Shown here piece by piece: positions 55,271-64,000 of a DNA stretch of 64,000 bases. The position numbers and the translations under genes were made by a program. The notes under the pieces were generated by a model. It saw nothing but the letters and a program-made list of their open reading frames with translations, was not told where the DNA came from and did not search any database. The stretch is from Dipteris shenzhenensis (taxonomy: Eukaryota > Polypodiophyta > Polypodiopsida > Gleicheniales). The stretch lies in assembly GCA_047967505.1 (NCBI GenBank), contig CM106539.1, one strand, 5' to 3'. Each line of letters begins with the position of its first letter. The stretch's first letter is position 1.

Positions 55271-57023
55271 GCATCGTAGAGTTGGTTTGGGTGATGTGGA
55301 GGAGAGGTGGTTCAGACCATCCAAGGTGGGCCATCACTTAGCCTGACTCACAACGCAAAAAGAGTAAGAGAAAACTCACCAAAAGAGCAAGAAAAGCAAA
55401 AAACCTAAACAACAAAAATGACAGTGTGCACTAAGATTTTTGCAATGAGTGAGGGAAAATTGGCTTTTTATAACCTTCACACAACAATCCCACATGGTAC
55501 CCCTAGTTACCATGCAATATCTTAATGGTCCTAGTTGAGACATGTGGTGCCCAAAAATCTACTGCACCGGCATATGCACCGGCATATACTAATTTACCAT
55601 GTGGTGTTTAAAATGTCGCACTATATTTTTATTTATCTTGCGGTATGTTTAGAAATATACATGTGATATTTGCATATACCTCATGGTATTTGGCCAGTTA
55701 ACAAGTTACATTAGACCGGTTTAAAGAAGTACATTTTTTTTGTTTAGAACTTGAAGATGCATTTTTTAATAAAAAAGTATGTATTATTATTTTTAAAAAT
55801 GTACTTTTAAAATCCCTGTATATACCTATGAGCTATCAATATAGTACTTTGGGAGAAAAATTTCCTCATGGAACTTGGGATACCATGTGGATTGGCACTT
55901 CAGTTATTGCACTTGAGAGAGTTACTCCAATATTGAATAGGATCGACCATTTTGTATTCTAGATTGTTGTGAATTTGTTCGAGCCTAAAACCTCTTCAAT
56001 TCCCCTTCAACCTTTGTTTTATCTTAGAAGTGGTAGGAAGCATCTTGAGAAACACTTTAACAAACATTAGAAGCATACAAGCAATCAAATAGGGATTCCA
56101 AGATGTGATGCTACAAAGAGTTTGGAAAGTGTTGAATCTATAAATCCAATATTGGGATGAAAAGCATGGAGAGAAAGATTATTGAAGCATAATTTAACCA
56201 AGTATTTGTTTATACTAACTTAATACACCTATTGAGGTTCATGCAATTAAAAAAAATGATGTAACAATCATTCCAAAGAAATGAAAAAATAAACCCTAAG
56301 ATGAAGTGTAGGACCTAAAAGACATAGGTGGTGGGTGCCACAAAGTTGAGAATGAAACATCACGATCTCTACAACCAAATAGCGACCATCTTGAACAAAG
56401 GAAATTATTGAACAAAACATAATGGTACAACCTCTAGGACAAGATCCAAATTTTTAATGGGAATAGATGAGTGTGAGCTAAATCAAGCTGATGCATCTGC
56501 TATGTATCTCTCTCTCTTCTAGTGTTCAACATGTTGGAGCCATATATCGCACACCATGACTCAAACTAGCTCTCAAATATATAAACAAATGAGCTATCAA
56601 TATACTACTCACTACTTTAGGAGAAACTTGTGTGCTCTCTCTCTCTCTCTCTCTCTTCCTCCATTCAACATGGTATTAGAGCTAGCCTAAAAGCTACCCA
56701 AATTTTTTATATCTCATTTTTTGTCCAATCCACTCACATTACCTTGTAGAATTGCTCTATTTTAATAATCTCAAGACACTACACGATGGTATTCCGCTGA
56801 AATATGTCAATATTACTGCTTTCTCAGATTTTTATTGTACTAGGAGGAGAGTATCGCTCTAGAAACACATCCACTCCTATATATGATGCTTTTTGCCAAA
56901 TTAGTCCGCATAGTCTTGCAAAAAAGGCTCAGGGGGATCACACATTACATACAAGCCATTATATTAGAGGATGGTTGGAGAGTTTGAGGCTGTTGGATTA
57001 TTAACATTACATACAAGCCATTG
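55271..57023. other. Gene-free region
   Basis: No gene seen. Contains a short (CT)n run at about 56636-56656, text shared with 25540-25600 at about 56870-56925, and the 19-bp word ATTACATACAAGCCATT plus neighbours twice (near 56944 and 57006). Confidence 0.5.
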
Positions 57024-59560
57024 CACTACTACATACGGATCCTATTGCAACGCTTAAGTACCGATGTTTAGCATGCATGGGGCGCTAATCATCGGTATTG
57101 GAAGTGGGGTTCATTAAGGGTTGTTATATAGCAACTTTAGTAAAGCAGGGTTCATTAAGGGTCACTATATAGCCTAAAGTCACTATATAGCGACTTTTAT
57201 TAGATTGGTAATGGTTGTTATATAGCGACGTCACTGAGATAGTTTTGTATAGCGATGTTTTAGAGAGAGTTTTTTTCCCATATCAACCTTAAAGGATAGT
57301 CTTTTCTAATGACAAAAATTTTAAAATTTTCATACATGTTTGATCTTTTGAGAGAATAAAAGTATGAGACCATGTACATCAAGCCTTTGAAGCTCATATA
57401 TTCATGTCCAAGTTTGAGATGAAAAAAATCAATGAAGAGCATTTACATCAACGGTTTCATCCTAAGCCAAGTCTAATGCACCAAACAAGTCTATCTCTGA
57501 CTCTATACCAAGTTGATCTCCTATATCATCATCGTACTATCATCATCGTACTCTAGCATCGTACGTTCACCTAAGAGTACATCATCTTCTTCAATAAAGT
57601 GTGGTGATTCTTGTTGATCACTGTCTTCTTCCTCAATATCGTGATCTCCATCTTCCTCCTGTATGATGTCATTATGTGCATCTTCCTCTTGGCTCATATT
57701 GTGATCTTCATCTTCTTTGCTAGATTCATCTGGATCAATTAGATCCGCCATTGGTAGTGGTATCTCCATATCCACATCTCTATCTTGAAAATTTTGCTTA
57801 CTTCATGGTGCAACTTGGATCACGTACCACCATCTTGGATTAGAATGATCCAGATGAAAAACCACCTATATTGAAGATGGGTGCCAAATGCCATTAATTA
57901 TATATATGAAATTATGCTTATGTACATGTATCAATGGATCTTTAAAAACGAAAGCTTTGATTAATTAAATCATTAGTATGCACCTGCTCACATTGCTTGG
58001 GAAGAACAAAAGTATCACTTTCATTGGTCTAAAGTTTGGTGGAGTCTATTGCAAAGAAACTGCTACTGTCTTTTCTCACTATTGCATGGGGACCATTGTA
58101 AATAGTTCTAAACCATTTTACATCAAGAATGAAAATACTAAATTGTCTAAAATCAACTTCATAGATTTTGCGTACGGTTCCACAATAATCCAATTGTGAG
58201 GAGAGAAGATTGGTATCCAAAGCACTTGCTCGGCTATCTTGTGTGAAGTTAGCCACGACTCCACAATCATACGTGACTCTCTTTGAATCCATGCCTTCCA
58301 CGCAAAAATGTCATCCATATGACCATAATGCACTATACTTTTGTATTGTAAAAGAGCATTGTTAAAACAATGAAGATGCATCTATTTTATAGCATATATT
58401 GCCACAAATAATTACTTTAATTACGTCAAGAGTTACGAAACTTACATGCATCATACATCCAGATGATAACTCTCACTTGCACTCGTTTATTGTCTCTCCA
58501 TCATGTTCGGCTTTATGTAGAGCCAGTTGTAGCCAATCAAGTGACATATGAGTGGGGAGAAGAGCCAGATCCCATGGATATGGTTGGAATCGCTTGTACA
58601 TTACTCTGAATCTCGTCCTTGCATTTATTCTTTCTGCTTTGGCCGCTTCATATCTCTCAATCCACTTCTGCACCTCCTTGCTATTGATAATAAAAAACTT
58701 ATTGAATTTCTCCATTTTCTCTTCGTTCATCTTTCTTTCAATCCCTTTTCCTAGGGGAACCTCGCCAACGATGCGATCATCATCCTTGTTATGCCAAGCT
58801 TGCGGCATATCGGGATCCATGGATGCAAGAAACTCTTGCACAAGCCATCCCTCTGCCATGCTTGCTTCTAGTCTTGCTCTTTGTCTTACAAATCCCTTCA
58901 AAGTTTTCATAAACCGCTTGAGAAAAAACATCCACTGATTATGAACTGTACCTGCAATGGCCACCTCATCAACTATGTGCACAAGCAAGTGCACTTGAGT
59001 TGTCATAATGCTCGAGGGAAAGTGTTTCTCAAGCAAGCATACAGCTTCGATGGATTCCACCCTAGCCTTCTTGATGGTTGATATGGAGATCTCTTTTTGA
59101 GATATCCACCTATTTGATACTAAGCATACCTCACAGTACTGCTGATCTTGAATATAGCATTTCTAAAATCTTATTATAAGCACCCTTTTATTGTAATTGG
59201 GAGGATGAACTATCAAACCAACAAAGAAGTCATGTCAACAATATAACATAAGCATAATTACGCTAATGCATCACGATTATCAATACACTAACCCTACATT
59301 TTAGAATACCTGTAAGACCTTGTGCCTACGATTATCTCTTCCTCCTCTTTCTCCTTTTTTGTAGGCTTATGCTTTCTCCTTGTTTGTAGGCTTACGCTTG
59401 TCTCCTCAATCCAATCCCTTTGAGAAGTTGCTTCTCTAAACTCCTCCTTTCTCTAACTAGTTATTTGAAAAATGGTATGTTTCCTCTTTTTTGTAGGGCC
59501 AGTCCACAAAACACAGAGCGGGACTATTCCAGGTAAGAAAGTCCCTCCTCTTTTTTCCTT
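57024..59560 (-). mobile_element. Truncated inverted relative of the 11.4 kb CACTA element (right end and late exons)
   Basis: The terminus CACTACTACATACGG at 57024 matches the right end of the big element. Degenerate CTATATAGC palindromes lie at 57120-57240. Antisense transposase exons follow: acidic tail and WWYVIQV exon (about 57500-57865, with a nonsense codon in VAP*SK), LDVKWFRT exon (about 57990-58350) and the large LVHIVDEVAIAG exon (about 58470-59090). The preceding intron is reduced to 20 nt. Upstream exons are deleted: similarity jumps at about 59320 to the upstream GGCCAGTCCAC region (about 59490-59535). It retains the normal donor (CAG|GTGCAT) for the last intron. Confidence 0.85.
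58473..59089 (-). pseudogene. CACTA transposase large late exon, decayed copy
   Basis: Matches residues encoded at 22680-23364. The 195-residue frame (58473-59060) starts MESIEAVCLLEKHFP, keeps LLVHIVDEVAIAGTVHN, has a seven-codon in-frame deletion before EFLASMDPD, and stops early at INECK. Confidence 0.85.
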
Positions 59561-60521
59561 TTGTTATTTCCAAGAGAGTTGTGACTCAAGTGTCATGGGG
59601 TATGTTTCCTTCCTCTTCCAAGAGAGTCTTTTGGGTGTTCTCTTATTTCCATTGTAGTGTCCTTGTGTCTGCCACACTCCATCCCCCTTTACTTTCCTCT
59701 TCCCTTCTCCTTCTCCATCTCCTTCCCTTCTCCCCTCTCCTCTCCCCTCTCTCCCTTCCCTCTTTCTCTCATGGAGACACATTGCAACAATTTGGAGGCC
59801 GCTTGACACATGCGCACGACTCATGCCTTGCATTACTCCCGCAAAGAGTATCTTACAGTGGAGGCTCCATGGGCATATCTTCAACATCCCCATGACACTT
59901 GAGTCACTGCCAAGACCCACAACATTTTTGGCACTACTACTGGGGAGAAAAGGTATGTTTTTGCATTTGCACTTATTTGCCTTGAATATCTACCCATTGC
60001 ACAAGTCTTCAAGCCTAACTTGGAGCTTGTTAGTGGAGTTGTAGGAGAAAAGAGAGGGAGGATGAAAAAGTAGGATAACTATTTTTATTGTTGGAAAGCC
60101 ATTTAAGAGCATTTGAAGCTTGCTTTTGGTGCTTTTTAGTGTTTTAAGTCGATAGGAATGTAGTGTGTGTGATTGATAAGGAGTGGGTGAGGTCCAATCC
60201 CATAAACAAATGACCAAAATGTTGATTCTTGCCAAATCTTGAAGTTGTTTTGGGTTCTAGAACTTGACAAAATATGAAGAGGGGAGAGGAGAAGAGTGGA
60301 GATGAGGAGAGAGGGCACAGCTAGAGAGCACACCACAAATGACTAACTGTACACTAGATTTAGTTGAAAAAATGGAATATATACAAACCCATTTAGGGTT
60401 AGGGTTAGGGGATCGAACCCTTTCCTTTAAAGCACTCTATAAGGTTAGTGCTATGCACATATGATCATATGATGGTGCTATGCACATGTGATCACATGAT
60501 GTTGAGCGTGAACTCTCAACA
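59561..60521. other. Gene-free region with a polypyrimidine tract; right part is a probable LTR
   Basis: 59690-59772 is almost pure C/T. Sequence just left of 60521 ends CTCTCAACA and is followed by a CCTTCCCTC tract, which on the minus strand reads GAGGGAAGG then TGTTGAGAG, a polypurine tract and LTR start. The other LTR boundary is not resolved. A short (TTAGGG)-like run at 60393-60411 is inside it. Confidence 0.5.
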
Positions 60522-60619
60522 CCTTCCCTCAAGATCAACATCATGAAGTAAGCCTTCCCTCAAGATGATGATTCTGGGAATGTCCTTCCTTTGCGTCAAA
60601 CCAAGAGGCTCTAATCGGT

Positions 60620-61080
60620 GTTTTTTTTAAAGATCTTTACCGAGTGGTTTGGTACGGATGTCTGCAACATTCTCTTTGCTATCACAATGCTGTAGTGTGA
60701 TGTCACCAAGTAACACTCTTTCTCTGATGAAGTGCTCTCTAACATCAATGTGCTTTGTCCTAGGGTGATATACTAGATTCTTGGCTAATGCTTGAGCCAA
60801 TTGATTATCACAGTATATTGTTGTTGGCTTTCACACAAGGCAGTGTGTTTCTGACAATAGTCTTCTGAGCCATATAGCCTCACATGCACCTGTAGTGAGT
60901 GCCCTATATTCTGCTTCAGTTGAAGACAAAGAAATAGTTGGCTATTTGTTTGACAACCATGATATAGCACCTTGACCAAGAAAAAATGCATATCCCTGTG
61001 TCAATCTCCTTGTCTCATGATCTCCGACATAGTCAGTGTCACAATATCCATGCAACCGTGGATGACTTCCTCTGTATTCC
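60620..61080 (-). pseudogene. Third Copia family: RNase H remnant
   Basis: Antisense translation across frames gives GYCDTDYVGD, then a TAG before PTISLSSTEAEYRAL, and IYCDNQLAQALAKN with HPRTKHIDVREHFIR. These are the Ty1/Copia RNase H Asp and Glu blocks. Stops break it. It lies beside the probable LTR ending at 60521. The rest of the element is not in the window; similarity fades into a (CTC)n tract at 61140. Confidence 0.8.
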
Positions 61081-61140
61081 AACACTTAGTCATCTTCCTT
61101 ACACAGAAACTAGATGGTTCATCAGGCCAATGCAACCCAT

Positions 61141-61232
61141 CCTCTCCCTCTCCTCCTCCCTCCTCCTCCCCCCTCTTCCTCCTCCTCCTCCCTCCTCCTC
61201 CTCCTCCTCCTCCTCCTCCCTCCTCTCTCTTC
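61141..61232. repeat. (CTC)n-rich low-complexity tract
   Basis: Mostly CCT/CTC triplets. The open frames here translate to Pro/Ser/Leu runs and are not genes. Confidence 0.93.
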
Positions 61233-61360
61233 ATTCCCCCATGCTCTTACAACTTCTTCCTCTCCCACTCCTATGCTCCCCCTAAACCCTTAGTTCCTCA
61301 ACCCATAATCTACATGATCTACAAGGGAGACGAGTTCTCCACCATGTACCCTACTCTAAA

Positions 61361-61540
61361 CCATGGAACCTCTTCTAAACTCTAGAACCTCCTTGTAAAC
61401 TCTGGAACCTCTCTTTAAACCTTGGAACCTCCTTCTAAACCTTGGACCTCCTTCTAGACCTTGGAACTCGTTCTAACCTTGGAATCTCCTTGTAAACCCT
61501 GGAACCTCCTTCTAACCCTTAAACTCCTCCTAAAACCTAC
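61361..61540. repeat. Minisatellite with unit of about 21-22 bp
   Basis: About eight degenerate copies of a unit like GGAACCTCCTTCTAAACCTT. Confidence 0.85.
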
Positions 61541-63189
61541 AATCCCCAATGAACACGAAAGCCTTCATTACCTCAACCATGATGATACACGTTCCTTTTA
61601 CACATGCATGCACTATGTTTGCTTACCACCCTTAAGCATATGTCTCTCACCGGAACATGACTCGAGGTCCTAAGCTACATGTATAATACAAACAACAACC
61701 CCAATATATCTGTAGGTGACAAAAAGCCTTGAAACCCTGCATACTGAGATGACCCTACTCTTCCCACGGAAGCCGTGGGAAAGAGCCAATAGTAACATCT
61801 CATCATTATAAAAACTCTCTTCAGTTTGAATTGACGTGTGTGAGGCTTAGCTATTTTTATCCTTGCCAAAATCAGTTAGCTCTGACTTCTGTTCGAAGTT
61901 GTGTTCAAGCCAGCATTTTTTGGAGGATGTCCTTTGTAAATCTAGATATTCATAAAAGAACTCCCAAGGTCATGTCCAGAGCTTGATCTACTATCAGCGG
62001 TGGCAAGTGAACAGATGGCCCCAAAATCGAAAGTAGCACCTGTGCGACACAGCAAGAGGGTGAAAATGGAGGAGAAGCTACTAGAGGAGGATTTGCTAGA
62101 TGTCTCAAAAGATTCAGAAATGTAGTCAGATGAACTGCCAAAGAAGCAAACATTAAAGAAGCAGCAGATACTTGAGAGCCCGTCGGTTTTCAGCAGTCCA
62201 AGATATTTCTCAATTTGATAATGAATAAAGCGCAGATGAAGAAGAGACTATACTTCGAGAAAGTTTGTATCGACAGGCCGTGTAGGGTATTTGGCACCTT
62301 GTGTTGGCAGTGAGAAAGCCCTTTGAATGATTGTACTATCAAGGATAATGTTTAGTGGGCTCTGATGTATAGTGATTGTATCGTACGTGGCCAACCTTTA
62401 CATTGTTGGAGTGGTAAGAATGGAGAAAGTATTTGATATATGTGGTCATTATAGGACTATCCTCCAAGGATTTTAGGCTCTCATGCAAACTGCCTAGACC
62501 CCTTTGCTCTAAGTAAGATGTTGCTTCTTGGGAAAGAGCATAAGTCGATGTGGGTGGCCAAACAAGTTCTAGTGACTAGGCCCCGTCAATGGTTGTGTAG
62601 GCCGGTGGTGACTGGGGTAGCATTTGTTCTTCTTGGTCATGCACTGAATACTCTTTGAAGCTATCACTCTGGACCAAAAATGTGTGTGGTCATGTTGGTT
62701 GAGAGGATGTAGATAGCTACGAACTCTAGAGGGGGTTTCGTGGGTTGAGGCAGTGGGCTCTTTTACCACATCCTCTTTAGTGGCGGCATCTTTTTTGAAC
62801 CTGCATCGATGTGCATGTGGTGTACCATTGATCATTATATTAGTTGGCATGTAGGTATGACCTTTCTGTGTATGTGTGGGAGATCTTATTTTTTACATGC
62901 TTTTAGAGTGTGGAATGAAAGTGTGTGGCACAATTATTCATGCAATCATCTATGTGTCTAACCGAAAGCGTGTGAGTGTACCTGACCTAGTAGCTAGGTA
63001 GGGACTAACTATATGCTTTTTTTGTTGCTGGGATTTTCATAGGGCAACTAGTACTCAGGCATCACTTCTGAGCCCTAGGTTAAAATCAATTGATGCTACC
63101 TATAGGTGCGAAGACGTACATATGCAAGTGAGTGCTTGTGATACAATCTAATCCTAACTAACAAAGACTTGGTCTCCCAAATCTTCATT
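61541..63189. other. Gene-free region
   Basis: No gene supported. Small frames (for example 62569-62850 minus, 93 residues) have no recognisable domain. Text near 62010-62160 is lysine/glutamate-rich in some frames but is interrupted by stops. Confidence 0.45.
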
Positions 63190-64000
63190 TTTGTCGGGGA
63201 TGGCTTGCATGTTGATGTAGTAGCGCTTCAATCGGTGGGCTCCCGTTTATTGTTGTGTTGAATTGGACTCCATCCAATGTTTCTAGCAGTACAACTCTAG
63301 TGGGATTCATCTTTTGTACGTGGTATGGTTCTTGACCTAGATACTTCAGTTTCCCCTTGTGTAGTATAACAGGACCAAGTCACTTTCTTGATGTCTTAAG
63401 CTTTAAGATTTCTATCAAACCATGCCTTTCTTCTGCATTTTTCTGTTGTCATGGCATGGTAGGTGACTAGTCTTGTCTCTGTATGCTTCTCCAACTGATA
63501 GAGTCTTTCTTTCAAGAATTCATGGTCTCCCATGCATTCCTGTACTACTATGCATAGGCTTGGTATTACAAATTCTAGTGGGACCATAGCTTCAAGGCCG
63601 TACACCAATTGAAAAGGTGTGTTCCCTGTACTAACCTTGAGTGTGGTTTTGTATGCCCATAAGGCTGCATTCAGTTTCTTTGCCCAACCAAAACGCTGTG
63701 GTTCTACTACCTTGGTGAGTATAATACATATTATTTTGTTGGTGGATTAGGCCTGTCCATCCCCTTGGAGGTAGTAGGGTGTGCTTTTTCTATGGATTAC
63801 CATGAAGCCAGACAAGAGTTCTTGGATTACCTCATTGACAGAATGTGTGCCTCTATCTGATACAATTTCAATGGGACATCTGAATCGGGTGATCACATTT
63901 TTGTATAAGAATCTTGCTGTGCTTTTGGCATCTGCCTTTCTGACTGCTTTAGCTTTAGCCCATTTTGTAAAGTAATCAGTGGCCACAATGATGTAGCGTG
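63190..64000 (-). pseudogene. Ty3/gypsy retrotransposon integrase, C-terminal part
   Basis: Antisense, running off the right edge. The core frame at 63747-63986 reads VATDYFTKW-type start, VITRFRCPIEIVSDRGTH (second catalytic Asp in SDRGTH) and HRKSTPYYLQ. After a stop it continues as TPFQLVYGLEAMVPLEFVIPS (63396-63608) and a further tail to about 63190 with YLGQEPYHV and GSPPIEALLHQH words. Stops and a frameshift mean a dead copy. It would have inserted gypsy cDNA in the nucleus. This family is unrelated to the Copia elements to the left. Confidence 0.88.

Noticed and set aside
54919-55341. Ser/Leu-rich open frames in the CT tract
   Set aside because: Translations of (CT)n; no start context or homology.
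59648-59660. CCATTGTAGTG as the missing left end of the 57-59 kb CACTA relative
   Set aside because: Matches the left terminus only over the first 8 bases or so; the following sequence is unrelated.
59926-59945. CACTACTACTGGGG as a possible CACTA end
   Set aside because: No similarity to known ends beyond the hexamer, no subterminal repeats and no target duplication found.
60393-60411. Telomere-like TTTAGGGTTAGGGTTAGGG
   Set aside because: Only about three degenerate units inside a probable Copia LTR; too short for an interstitial telomere block.
60972-61385. Proline-rich open frame of 137 residues
   Set aside because: It combines an antisense RNase H remnant with a (CTC)n tract; no evidence of a real protein.

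Overview
The window looks like nuclear DNA of a land plant with a large, repeat-rich genome. The evidence is GT–AG introns, Copia elements primed by initiator tRNA-Met (TGGTATCAGAGC), En/Spm (CACTA) transposons, a hAT-like MITE, and one class III peroxidase, an enzyme family typical of land plants. I cannot name the species. The only convincing host gene is the peroxidase at 28033-29180. Almost everything else is mobile DNA or its decay products.

Layout. 1-25466 is a nest of retroelements. A minus-strand family-1 Copia gag-protease body (1-1441) and a second minus-strand body (2159-7878) share one LTR (1442-2158). The second body is split by a 2.4 kb non-autonomous LTR element (3638-6017). 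At about 7879 orientation flips and a plus-strand family-1 body runs to 13359 and its 3' LTR (24744-25466). That body is interrupted by family-2 Copia pieces (9132-11275) and by an 11.4 kb CACTA transposon (13360-24738, TSD GAG). The CACTA carries a spliced minus-strand En/Spm accessory gene, a spliced plus-strand tnp2-type transposase gene, a 3.7 kb satellite-like array between them, and three arrays of a 16-bp palindrome.

25467-33579 holds decayed repeats, the peroxidase gene and two MITE copies. 33580-45119 is a second retroelement nest: a truncated family-1 body, then a family-1 element with both LTRs recognisable (35401-45119), inside which sits a full-length family-2 Copia (37529-42612, TSD TTGTA). 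45120-64000 contains degenerate tandem arrays, two more MITE copies, two truncated CACTA relatives (49379-51350 and 57024-59560), microsatellites, a decayed third Copia RNase H region (about 60620-61080) and a Ty3/gypsy integrase fragment (63190-64000).

How the parts relate. Every retroelement reading frame examined is broken by stops, frameshifts or lost catalytic residues, so none looks autonomous. The large CACTA is closest to intact, and comparison with its truncated relative at 57-59 kb shows it has lost a splice donor. Family 2 sits at the same base, with the same 5-bp target, in two separate family-1 copies, which shows that composite nested elements were duplicated. The MITE copies at 30.8, 46.7 and 54.6 kb each have perfect 8-bp target duplications and are probably a young family. 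All coordinates were read by eye. Splice sites come from frame continuity and GT/AG dinucleotides, not from transcripts.
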